From Microcoleus sp036704825 (lineage in GTDB: Bacteria; Cyanobacteriota; Cyanobacteriia; Cyanobacteriales; Microcoleaceae): a stretch of 64,000 bases of DNA. Of the stretch, positions 15,910 through 23,986 are shown piece after piece. Within the stretch, counting starts at the first letter, position 1, and every line of letters starts with the position of its first letter. The position numbers and the translations under genes were made by a program. The notes beneath the pieces are model-generated. The model ran no database searches. It worked only from the letters and a program-made list of their open reading frames with translations, and was not told the DNA's origin. The stretch covers positions 124,001 to 188,000 of the forward strand of contig JAUBSN010000002.1 in the NCBI GenBank assembly GCA_036704825.1, given 5' to 3'.

Positions 15910-18105
15910 TTATTTCCAATTTTGCCACGAACTATTGAAAATAGAAGTACCCGGAAATGCGATCGGATTCTTATTTTGCTGCAACCGCAACTGCAACACT
16001 TCCAAGTTCGGTTCGCGGGATGGCAATTCGTCCACTAATTCATAAGGTAAAATCCCCTTTTCTAGGGAAAAAGCAGCGGTCATTCCCGCCGCCGCACCGG
16101 CCGACCATTCAAAAGAATGCACTCGATAAGCAGCGGCTGCCGTGTGGCTGGTAGCAATACTTTTACCCGCCACTAACATATTGTCAATCTTTTGAGGAAT
16201 CATTGCCCGCAGCGGAATTTGGAAGGGATAAGCTTGCCCTTGACCTTTGCGAGTGCCTTCCCGTTCGGTATTTCCCGGTGCTTCCGGCGGGCTGTTGGTC
16301 ATGCAGGGGTGAAAGTCGATCGCATAATGACCGATACCTACAGAATCAGGATAAATCGTAGCGCGCGATCGCGATTTTGTATCCTCAACAGATTGACTTC
16401 CCACGGCCAAAGCCGGCGCGTTCAAACCGCCCACAGCCAACCACAAATTGCGATACTCTTCCTCCGACAAATTCTGGCGGTAAAAATCAGCCTTAAAGTC
16501 AGTGCGAGACATATCAACTTCCCACACCGTAAAACCTTGAGGCTGATTGAAACTCGGCCGCCCTATAATGCGCCTGCCCTCGCGCATATAAGGATATTTA
16601 GAAAGTCCGTGAACCGTCCCCATCGGCGAATCCAACCCGCTCAAAAAACGATTGTTTGGATTAGGCTTTTTGACTCCCTCTCCTAGCTGCGAGTCAGTAG
16701 TTCCTGTTACCAACCAGTAGAAAAATCCTTTGGCATTTTCCTCCCCCTTTCGCAAAGTTTCCGTTCGCAAACCGCCCATCCATCCCCCCGGTTGCAGTTG
16801 ACCGGACTCTTGCAACTGCTCGCGAGAATAAATTAAATTATCCCGGGCAGAACCGGGACGATAGTCATTCCCCCAAGTCCAGTTTTGCATCGAAATATCC
16901 CCCGGATAAATTGGGAATTGTTTCGGGTCTGAAGGTCGCTTTTCATCCGGTCTCATGCTCCTGATTTGGCGGTAGGTGAAAACTAAGGGAAAGCTGGCCA
17001 ATCTCTGCAATTCGTAGCTGTAGTAAGGAGCGTATTGTTGATAAAAAGACGGCAGTTGATGCTGCTGCGGTTCCTTCGTTGCCTGCATCGCAAAGGTGTA
17101 GGTAAAACCTTGGGTGCAGTAAGCGTCGCCGGTGGGGCTGGGGGAGGAAGGTTCGAGAGGGGAACGCGGGTCAATTCCGAGGCGGTAGGGTACATCGGCA
17201 AGTCCGATCAATTCGCCTGTTTCGGTGGCATCTACAACGTACCAATCAGCACCCCCCCTAGCCCCCCCTTGTAAAGGGGAACTGGTAGAATTCCCCCCTT
17301 GTAAAGGGGAACTGGTGGAATTCCCCCCCCTTGCCAAGGGGGGGTTAGGGGGGGTCTGAGATTTAGGAATAAACTGAATAATAGTTTTGTTAAAGCGCGG
17401 AGAATTTTCGTAGCGATAGGCATCTTCGATAGTCTGAGAAAGAGTTTCGGTGTTGAGTGGTGGGGTGTTGGCGGCCGGTTTGTGTTGAATGGCGATCGCA
17501 CTTTTAATTTGTTGACCTCCAACTGTATTCCCCGCCACAGCAGGAGTAATTGCTAGTTCTTTAATAACTGTATTCGGAAACCATTTCAGCGTGCCTTTGC
17601 CTTTTTTAGCGGCCTCCTGCAAGATGTTGAATAGAATTTTGTGACCGTCGTAGGGCATGAAACACGAATAGCTAACCCAACAGCCTCCGGGATTTAGCCG
17701 GCCGTAATGTTGCTCGATCCGCCGCCGCAATTCTAGGTAGCCGCGGGGGTAAAATAAGAGCGATCGCTGAGTATCTCTTTCATCGAGTGCGGAAGTTCCC
17801 TGAGAGGAAATTTGACCGCCTACCCAGTCAGTAATTTCTGTGAGGCAAACTGTGCGCCCCGCCAGCAAACCTTCGTAAGCGGTAGCAGCGCCTGCAAGCC
17901 CGCCGCCTGCTACTAGAATGTCGCAAGTTTCTGCAGAGTCGGGATTGCGGGGAGGTTCGGCAAATACTGGCGAAATGCTGCCCATCGCGGAAATGATGCC
18001 GAGGGTGAGGCTAAGGATCGATCGACCTTTGAGCAAAAATAGATACTGTCGAAGTTTCATCGGAGATTGTGGAATTAATTTTGACATAGCGCGAAAAACA
18101 CTCAT
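15910..18105 (-). CDS. Exported FAD-dependent oxidoreductase with in-frame repeat insertion
   Basis: The 731-residue protein begins with a signal peptide (hydrophobic stretch about 28-46, cleavage near VFAEPP). ATG 18105, 18087 and 18060 are all possible starts. The FAD-binding motif DILVAGGGLAGAATAYEG lies at 63-79, and WVGGQISSQGTSALDE fits the PF12831 FAD oxidoreductase family. Near the C-terminus GKSIATSHTAAAAYRVHSFEWSAGAAAG is the second FAD-binding region. The substrate is unknown. Residues about 250-285 are proline/glycine-rich (TPPNPPLARGGN, SPLQGGARGG) and are encoded by an interspersed repeat that keeps the frame. It is monocistronic. Confidence 0.85.
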   Translation of the reverse strand: MSVFRAMSKLIPQSPMKLRQYLFLLKGRSILSLTLGIISAMGSISPVFAEPPRNPDSAETCDILVAGGGLAGAATAYEGLLAGRTVCLTEITDWVGGQISSQGTSALDERDTQRSLLFYPRGYLELRRRIEQHYGRLNPGGCWVSYSCFMPYDGHKILFNILQEAAKKGKGTLKWFPNTVIKELAITPAVAGNTVGGQQIKSAIAIQHKPAANTPPLNTETLSQTIEDAYRYENSPRFNKTIIQFIPKSQTPPNPPLARGGNSTSSPLQGGNSTSSPLQGGARGGADWYVVDATETGELIGLADVPYRLGIDPRSPLEPSSPSPTGDAYCTQGFTYTFAMQATKEPQQHQLPSFYQQYAPYYSYELQRLASFPLVFTYRQIRSMRPDEKRPSDPKQFPIYPGDISMQNWTWGNDYRPGSARDNLIYSREQLQESGQLQPGGWMGGLRTETLRKGEENAKGFFYWLVTGTTDSQLGEGVKKPNPNNRFLSGLDSPMGTVHGLSKYPYMREGRRIIGRPSFNQPQGFTVWEVDMSRTDFKADFYRQNLSEEEYRNLWLAVGGLNAPALAVGSQSVEDTKSRSRATIYPDSVGIGHYAIDFHPCMTNSPPEAPGNTEREGTRKGQGQAYPFQIPLRAMIPQKIDNMLVAGKSIATSHTAAAAYRVHSFEWSAGAAAGMTAAFSLEKGILPYELVDELPSREPNLEVLQLRLQQNKNPIAFPGTSIFNSSWQNWK
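17250..17356. repeat. C/G-rich interspersed repeat inserted in frame in the FAD oxidoreductase gene
   Basis: Runs of cccccc and gggggg flank two near-identical units (cccccttgtaaaggggaactggt). The same repeat type is intergenic elsewhere in such genomes and recurs at 61220-61262. Here it adds about 36 codons without breaking the frame. Confidence 0.85.
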
Positions 18106-18220
18106 CCCATCTAAATGTTTATTTTGCAGTATACTGGTATTTCGCGGTGTTGTCAGGGAAAACTTTTTAGATAAGAGGCATTAATACCAGTAACAACTAT
18201 TGAACAGCCGGATCTACCTT

Positions 18221-18733
18221 ATGCTCAAAATTGTCAAATTTTTTAGGTCATTGATTCCTTTTGAGAGTTTAACAATTACCACCAGTTTAACTTTTTCGGA
18301 AGTTTTACGCAGGTTGGACGAAGTTGTCACTACTCCAAAACTTTTTAGAGTAACTCTACCCTTTGCCCCACCACCTGCAAAACCCTATGAAGGAACAGTT
18401 TCTGGCAAAAAATTCAAAATCAATCGCATCATCATCGGTCGCAATTCATTTATTCCCATTATAGAAGGAGATATACATCCTCAAAAGTTCGGTTGTTATA
18501 TAAAAATTCGGATGAGTTTACATAAAATAGTTCTAGGATTTATGATTCTTTGGCTGTGGACAACGGGCAGTATTGGAATGTTTGCTTTATTTGCTTGGTT
18601 AGTCGAACCATCCGTGGGAGCCATATTTTTACCAATTTTAGGAATGTTTATTTTTGGCTGGCTTTTGTGCTTGATTCCATTTAAGATAGAAGCAAAAGCA
18701 GCTATAAAATTTTTGTCTATTTTGTTAACATAA
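18221..18733 (+). CDS. Conserved hypothetical membrane protein
   Basis: I chose ATG 18221 (MLKIVKFFRSLIPFESLTIT) over the upstream TTG at 18200. The product has about 170 residues: an N-terminal soluble domain (FSEVLRRLDEVV, PYEGTVSGKKFKINRIIIGRNSFIPIIEG) and two C-terminal membrane helices (about 117-137 and 142-160). It resembles a widespread cyanobacterial family of unknown function. No motif suggests catalysis. It stands alone between divergent and co-directional genes. Confidence 0.65.
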   Translation: MLKIVKFFRSLIPFESLTITTSLTFSEVLRRLDEVVTTPKLFRVTLPFAPPPAKPYEGTVSGKKFKINRIIIGRNSFIPIIEGDIHPQKFGCYIKIRMSLHKIVLGFMILWLWTTGSIGMFALFAWLVEPSVGAIFLPILGMFIFGWLLCLIPFKIEAKAAIKFLSILLT

Positions 18734-18822
18734 AGTAATTCATCACGACAATATTTTAGCTGTATTGTTAAAAACAATCTGGCTTCATCGACGGTAAAAA
18801 AATCAATTTTCCGGGATTACCC

Positions 18823-19587
18823 ATGCGTCAAAACCAACTCAAACAAAAAATTAAACAAGGCGAAACAGTCCTCGGTTTATTTATGAACTGCGCTTATCCC
18901 GCATTCATGGAAATCTGCGGTCACGCTGGATTTGATTTTGCCGTCATCGACATGGAACACGGCCCCCTGCACCCGCTTGCTGCTGAAGATTTGTGTCGCG
19001 CCGCCGACTGCACCGGAATTGCACCGATTGTTCGCGTCCGCAAAAACGACGGGCCGCAAATTCAACGAGCTCTCGACATCGGCAGTGCAGGCGTTCAAGT
19101 ACCTCAAATTGAAAGCAAAATTGATGCTGAAACCGCTGTCAAAAGCGCTAAATACAGTCCTCTGGGCACGCGAGGCCTTTCTTTCGCTACGCGGGCCGGA
19201 CTTTACACCGCCGCAGGTACAAATATCACCGACAAACTCAACGAAGAATCCTTAGTTGTGATTCATGTCGAAGGTAAAGGCGGCATCGACAACCTGGCAG
19301 AAATTGTGACTGTGCCAGAGGTGGACGTGATTTTTCTAGGGCCTTACGATCTGTCACAGTCGATCGGCATTCCCGGCCAAGTCCGCGATCCCCGAGTCAT
19401 CGACATGATGCAGGAGGCAGTGCAAACCATCCGCAAAGCAGGCAAAGCGGCCGGTACTTTTGCCGAAAACCCGGAAATCGCCCAGCAGTGGATTGATGCT
19501 GGCGTTCAGTACGTCGCGCTTGGGGTCGATGTTGCCGTTTTCCTGCGGGCCTGTCAGTCGCTGGTGAAAGCAGTCGATCGATTTTAG
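18823..19587 (+). CDS. HpcH/HpaI-family aldolase
   Basis: A 254-residue class II aldolase. Landmarks: FAVIDMEHGP with the catalytic histidine H46, PIVRVRKND with the substrate arginine, GVQVPQIES with the metal-binding glutamate, and FLGPYDLSQSIG with the second metal ligand region. Family members reversibly split 4-hydroxy-2-oxo acids to pyruvate and an aldehyde (2,4-dihydroxyhept-2-ene-1,7-dioate or 2-keto-3-deoxy sugar acids). Length is normal. It lies 200 bp upstream of a PF10014-type dioxygenase in the same direction. Specific substrate unknown. Confidence 0.9.
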   Translation: MRQNQLKQKIKQGETVLGLFMNCAYPAFMEICGHAGFDFAVIDMEHGPLHPLAAEDLCRAADCTGIAPIVRVRKNDGPQIQRALDIGSAGVQVPQIESKIDAETAVKSAKYSPLGTRGLSFATRAGLYTAAGTNITDKLNEESLVVIHVEGKGGIDNLAEIVTVPEVDVIFLGPYDLSQSIGIPGQVRDPRVIDMMQEAVQTIRKAGKAAGTFAENPEIAQQWIDAGVQYVALGVDVAVFLRACQSLVKAVDRF

Positions 19588-19626
19588 ATTTTAGATTTTA
19601 GATTTTAGATTTGGGATTTTGGATTA
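19581..19626. repeat. Tandem ATTTTAG heptamer tract
   Basis: About five units of attttag directly after the aldolase stop, trailing into tttgggattttgg. Similar tracts occur at 35745-35775, 49456-49490 and 53807-53837. Confidence 0.8.
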
Positions 19627-19737
19627 AAAGAAGAACAAGCCCCCCACTTCATCTTGTCGTCTTTACGATATCTTTGCAATTTTTGTAAGGTCTTTTACGA
19701 CACATATAAAAAACCTGCGCTAGAGTAGAAGCATACA

Positions 19738-19762
19738 CCTCCTTAAGGCAAAATTAAGGAGG
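19738..19762 (+). promoter_or_regulatory. Leader hairpin holding a Shine-Dalgarno-like AAGGAGG
   Basis: CCTCCTTAA (19738-19746) pairs perfectly with TTAAGGAGG (19754-19762) in the leader of the dioxygenase gene. The paired strand contains a perfect anti-16S sequence, but it is 27 bp before the ATG. A closer weaker site (agggag, about 19776) may be the working one. It could control translation or transcript stability. Confidence 0.5.
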
Positions 19763-19789
19763 GGAGCAAGGCTTCAGGGAGAAAAATCT

Positions 19790-20458
19790 ATGAAAACCGT
19801 ATTAGAATCCATTCATTTGGATTATGCCTTCATGTTTACTTTTAAAAAAGTAAACTCGATTAAGCTAGAAGGTTTCAAGGAATTTTTTGACGATATGCCT
19901 GTCGATCCGTATGTGAAAGGTAAGTATCGTTCGAGAAGATTGTCGCGGTTTGCAGTCAGCGGAAATGAGTTAGTTAAGTTGCCTCACGGCTATTTGTATC
20001 AAAGCAAAACATACAATCCGCTAGTGGGCGATATCAGGCGGGAATTTGCCGAATTGGACGATCGGCTAATTGCCCTCGATAATTTCAAACAGATGATTTT
20101 TGCTTTTTTCGATTCCTGCAAAATTCACCCGGAAGCTGAAATCGGCATCCATCAAATCAGGACAACTTGTTCGCCAAACAATTTCGGCAACCCCGCACCG
20201 GAAGGCATTCACCAAGACGGCACTGACTTTATCGGGATTTTCTCAGTTGACAGAACTAATATTGTAGGCGGGGAAACGCATTTGTACTTGGCTAAAAAAG
20301 AGAAGCCTGTTTTTAATAAAATTCTGCATCCGGGAGAATTGCTGTTAGTTAACGACCACGAGTTTTTCCACTTTACTACGCCGATTAAACCGGAATCTGA
20401 AGGCGTGGGAACCAGGGATGTCTTTGTCCTGACTTCTCCGAGTTTGCTTTGCGATTGA
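19790..20458 (+). CDS. 2-oxoglutarate/Fe(II) dioxygenase, PF10014 (BsmA / isoleucine dioxygenase-like)
   Basis: The 222-residue protein carries an HxD iron-binding pair in GIHQDGTD (H141, D143), a distal histidine in HEFFHFTT (H194 most likely) and R209 suited to bind 2-oxoglutarate. The layout GIHQDGTDFIG...GGETHLY fits the PF10014 family, whose studied members hydroxylate free aliphatic amino acids such as isoleucine or methionine. The specific substrate here is not known. Its leader contains a strong hairpin. It follows the aldolase gene, which could act on a deaminated hydroxy-amino acid; that link is inferred. Confidence 0.8.
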   Translation: MKTVLESIHLDYAFMFTFKKVNSIKLEGFKEFFDDMPVDPYVKGKYRSRRLSRFAVSGNELVKLPHGYLYQSKTYNPLVGDIRREFAELDDRLIALDNFKQMIFAFFDSCKIHPEAEIGIHQIRTTCSPNNFGNPAPEGIHQDGTDFIGIFSVDRTNIVGGETHLYLAKKEKPVFNKILHPGELLLVNDHEFFHFTTPIKPESEGVGTRDVFVLTSPSLLCD

Positions 20459-21065
20459 GGATACAGTCCTGGACGCAGAAACCGAGTTTTTCCAAAAAAC
20501 CCGGTTTCTCAAACTTCCTCTTGCTGCAATCCGCTATATCGCGTCTAAATCATTAGACCTCTTGCAAAAATCCTTTCATCAATTGATGGGACGGGCTCTT
20601 CGGCCCGTCCTAATTATTTTTGCAAGAGGTCTATTCATAAAAATGTGTAGGGGCGAGTTTTTCAAACAATATTTGGCTAAAATCGATAATCTAATAAACC
20701 CGCCCTATTTGACCTCGAATTTGAAATTGTGCCGGTAGTTAGCAGCAAAGAAACTCAGGAAGTTGTCGTTTCACTGCTCGATCGCTCGTAATTCATTCTG
20801 ACGATATCGCTAGCATTTGACATAGGTAAAAGAGCAGCGAGCTACCAGTTAGCCCCAGAGAGTTGGGCGAAGTGAAACGTAGGGTTCGTTCCAAGGGTTC
20901 AACCTACAACTACAACCTAAACCCAGATCGAATTGTTGGGTTCCATCCCAACAGTGCCGCGATTTAACTACTGCAATCATTGCCATACATTTACATATGT
21001 AGTAAATCGTACAGAAGTAAGCTTTCTAATGTTTTAAGCTTCAGCGGTATTTCGCATACAGGATT
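20459..21065. other. Repeat-filled intergenic region
   Basis: No gene recognised. It holds an agaaaccgggtttct-type palindrome (20475-20515, degenerate), the nested palindrome listed separately, and pieces of the aggggcgggtt repeat family (about 20650-20705). The upstream region of the Rieske gene is in its last 150 bp but no clear promoter box stands out. Confidence 0.5.
20554..20633. repeat. Nested perfect palindrome, MITE-like
   Basis: TAGACCTCTTGCAAAAAT at the left end and its exact reverse complement at the right end form an 18-bp terminal inverted repeat. A second hairpin (gacgggc / gcccgtc) sits in the middle. Total length is 80 bp with no coding potential. Confidence 0.8.
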
Positions 21066-22118
21066 ATGCACACTACACAAGAACGATCGTGCAATTCTGC
21101 GTTTATATTGCCTCGAAACTGCACCTTTACTGAAACTGATTGGAAAGCCCTTGCGCCGTTTTGGTATCCGATCGCGTTCTCGCATGAAGTCACGGATCGA
21201 CCGTTTGCAGCAAAGCTGCTCGATGAACGGCTCGTGCTGTTTCGACTTTCCGATAGCTCGATCGTTGCAGCACGGGATTTGTGTTTGCATCGCGGTGCTC
21301 CTCTGAGTTTGGGATGGGTTGAGAACGATGAACTCCAATGCAAATATCACGGCGTCTGCTACGACAAAAGCGGTCAATGCACGCGTATTCCCGCTCAACC
21401 GGATGCCGCAATTCCCGCTCGGCTGAAATTGACGACCTACGCTGTCACCGAACGCTATGGTTTAGTGTGGGTAAGGCTCGTGGATAACGGTTCAGTCCAT
21501 TTTCCCTCCTTTAAGGAATGGAACGATCCAGACTATATTCAGGTTCTGCCAGCCAGCGTGGCGATCGAAGCTGCAGCAGGTCGTCAAGTCGAAGGCTTTC
21601 TGGATGTGAGTCATTTTGCGTTTGTTCACACCGAATCCTTTGGCGAGCGCGAAAATCCAGAAGTGCCAGATTATCCCGTTGAGCGACTGCCGCACGGGTT
21701 TCGCGCTGATTATGTCAGCACTGTGAGCAACTATCCGCACGGTCTAAAGCATCTGAGTCCGCCTGGGTTTAAGTGGCGTCGATTGTTTGAAGTGTGGCTG
21801 CCGTTCACAGCGAAGTTAACCGTTACCTTTCCGAACGGGCAGTTACACATCCTGAATGCTGCCTGTCCGGTTTCAGCCCGCAAAACGCGCTTGTTTGTGC
21901 CGATTTGCCGCAATTTTGACAAAGATGCACCGCTGCAAGACACGCTGGACTTTAACCATCAAGTGTTTGGCGAAGATAAGGACATTGTTGAGGAACAGTA
22001 TCCCGAAGATTTACCCCTAGCGCTGCAAGATGAAGTCCACATTGCCGGGGATAAAAGCTCGATCGCGTATCGCAAAGGATTGGCGGCATTGGGTCTAGGA
22101 CGATCTTTTACCGCCTAA
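21066..22118 (+). CDS. Rieske-type non-heme iron oxygenase
   Basis: The 350-residue protein has the Rieske 2Fe-2S ligands C73, H75, C92 and H95 (CLHRGAP, CKYHG). The mononuclear iron motif EGFLDVSHFAFVH follows, with D180, H183 and H188. Such oxygenases hydroxylate or demethylate small molecules using electrons from a separate reductase, which is not encoded here. It is 34 bp upstream of a purine permease and close to a guanine deaminase. By analogy with Klebsiella HpxD and the methylxanthine demethylases, a purine substrate is the best guess. Another aromatic substrate cannot be excluded. Confidence 0.88.
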   Translation: MHTTQERSCNSAFILPRNCTFTETDWKALAPFWYPIAFSHEVTDRPFAAKLLDERLVLFRLSDSSIVAARDLCLHRGAPLSLGWVENDELQCKYHGVCYDKSGQCTRIPAQPDAAIPARLKLTTYAVTERYGLVWVRLVDNGSVHFPSFKEWNDPDYIQVLPASVAIEAAAGRQVEGFLDVSHFAFVHTESFGERENPEVPDYPVERLPHGFRADYVSTVSNYPHGLKHLSPPGFKWRRLFEVWLPFTAKLTVTFPNGQLHILNAACPVSARKTRLFVPICRNFDKDAPLQDTLDFNHQVFGEDKDIVEEQYPEDLPLALQDEVHIAGDKSSIAYRKGLAALGLGRSFTA

Positions 22119-22152
22119 CTCCTATCTCAATTGAATTTCGGAGATCGAAACC

Positions 22153-23589
22153 ATGAGCGCTGATTTAGAATTTCAAAAACCGATTCCGCCAAAGCAATCC
22201 TACACAGGTTGGCAAGCTGCACTGACAGAGTTCTTCCAGTTTGATTTCTACAGAACCAATTTCAAAACAGAGACGCTCGCGGGTATCACCACGTTCATGA
22301 CGATGGGATACATCTTAGTCGTCAATCCGATCGTGCTGTCAAACGCGATTTTTCTACAACAGCCTGGAGATTTGTTTTCGCAACTGGCTGTGGCAACCGC
22401 TGTGGCGGCGGCAGTTGGAACCTTCTGCATGGCAATTTTAGCAAACTACCCGTTCGGGCTGGCGCCTGGAATGGGAACGAATGCCTTTTTTGCTTTCTCA
22501 GTTGTAATCGGACTGAAAATCGATTGGCGATTGGCGCTGTCGTGCGTGTTTGTTCAGGGGTTAATTTTTATGCTTCTGACGTTGACAGATGTACGTAAGT
22601 TATTGATCGCGGCAATTCCCAGGTCGCTCAAGCACGCAACCGCAGGTGGGATTGGCTTGTTTATTGCCTACATCGGGATGTCAGGAGATGTTGCCAATGG
22701 GGGAGCCGGATTGATTGTGGCAAATCCAGCGACAAAAACGGCGTTTGGCAGTTTAGCAGAACCGAACACGCTACTGGCTGTGGCGGGTTTAGCGATGACA
22801 GCCGGATTGGTGGTTCGGGGCGTCAGAGGTGCGTTACTATTTGGAATTTTTGGCACCGCAATTTGGGCTTGGCTGTTTAAGGTTTCACCTCCACCTCAAG
22901 GATTTTTTGCGCTGCCGGAACTGCCAAAAGACATTTTTGGTCAAGCATTTCTGGGAATTGCTAATCTGAACTCCGAGAATTTTATTGACTGGATTGCAGT
23001 GCTGTTTGTATTTCTGTTTGTTGATATTTTTGACACCATCGGGACGTTAACGGGTGTGGGAATGCGGGCAGGCTATATTGGCCCGGATGGCGAGTTGCCG
23101 CGTGCAAATAAAGCACTGATGGCAGATGCCATTGGCACCACAATCGCCCCGATCTTCGGTGCGTCGAGCGTGACGACTTATGTTGAATCCGTGGCAGGCG
23201 TTGCCGAAGGCGGTCGAACTGGATTTACCGCTTTAGTTGTGGCAGGATTATTTGCGGTGTCGCTGTTTTTTATTCCGGTGTTTAAAGCGATTCCGGCTTT
23301 TGCAACGACGCCGACGCTGGTCATTGTTGGCGCGATGATGTTGGCTGAGGTTAAAGAAATTCCCTGGGATGATATTTCGGAAGTGATTCCAGCGTTTCTA
23401 ACGATATTCCTGATTCCATTGACTTATTCGATCGCGGAAGGGTTGTCGATCGGATTCATTGCCTATCCGATTGTGAAAACCTGCCAAGGTAGAGCCAAGG
23501 AAGTGTCTGGGGGAACTTGGATCGTGGCGGGCATCTTTGTTATTCGGTTCATCTTTATGTCGCTGCGGTTTCATCATTCAGCAGCCTGA
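22153..23589 (+). CDS. NCS2-family purine permease (AzgA/PbuG-like)
   Basis: The 478-residue protein has about 12 hydrophobic segments. It carries the motifs of the AzgA-like branch: LAGITTFMTMGYILVVNP near 40-57, NYPFGLAPGMGTNAFFAF near 97-114, DIFDTIGTLTGVG and FGASSVTTYVESVAGVAEGGRTG. Studied members import adenine, guanine or hypoxanthine with protons. The start ATG at 22153 lies 34 bp after the Rieske stop with a nearby ggagat. The pair is almost certainly one transcript, and guanine deaminase lies convergent downstream. Confidence 0.92.
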   Translation: MSADLEFQKPIPPKQSYTGWQAALTEFFQFDFYRTNFKTETLAGITTFMTMGYILVVNPIVLSNAIFLQQPGDLFSQLAVATAVAAAVGTFCMAILANYPFGLAPGMGTNAFFAFSVVIGLKIDWRLALSCVFVQGLIFMLLTLTDVRKLLIAAIPRSLKHATAGGIGLFIAYIGMSGDVANGGAGLIVANPATKTAFGSLAEPNTLLAVAGLAMTAGLVVRGVRGALLFGIFGTAIWAWLFKVSPPPQGFFALPELPKDIFGQAFLGIANLNSENFIDWIAVLFVFLFVDIFDTIGTLTGVGMRAGYIGPDGELPRANKALMADAIGTTIAPIFGASSVTTYVESVAGVAEGGRTGFTALVVAGLFAVSLFFIPVFKAIPAFATTPTLVIVGAMMLAEVKEIPWDDISEVIPAFLTIFLIPLTYSIAEGLSIGFIAYPIVKTCQGRAKEVSGGTWIVAGIFVIRFIFMSLRFHHSAA

Positions 23590-23986
23590 GCAGGCTCAGG
23601 CGAGCGCCAACTGCTAGGTTTGAATTACTTATATCAAGTTCGATCGAACGAAGATAATATCATGTCCGGTCAATCAGTTATCACTTGAGTGCGAGCGTCT
23701 CGCTCACGAGCTAGAAGCTCGCACTAAACAATAAATATAAGCGATCGCTCGGACTTGATATAATAAATAGGCTTAGGAAAGGTTTTTGAGATTGTCAGTT
23801 TTCGGCGACTATTGTTGGTGAACTAGCCCCTACAAATTTGTCCGCGACTTTACCATGTAGTGGGGGCGGGCTTATCAAGATTATTGGTGGGTGGCAAAAT
23901 CGATCGGTGAACCCGCCCCTACAGGAATCACGGTCGAGCGACCGGAAATAATATCACTTACCTGTTGTTTAGGCAACGCCGATAGT
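23590..23986. repeat. Intergenic repeat cluster between permease and guanine deaminase
   Basis: Two repeat elements. The first (about 23640-23770) contains atatcatgtccggtc and a hairpin of gagtgcgagc / gctcgcact. The second (about 23815-23960) has the gggggcggg...cccgcccct inverted core and ends with ggtcgagcgaccgg. These belong to the composite repeat family also found at 45150, 47566, 48120 and 52620. As the region separates convergent genes, the hairpins may serve as terminators. Confidence 0.6.

Noticed and set aside
17035..17274. Open frames opposite the FAD oxidoreductase gene
   Set aside because: Shadows of the real minus-strand gene, with poor composition.
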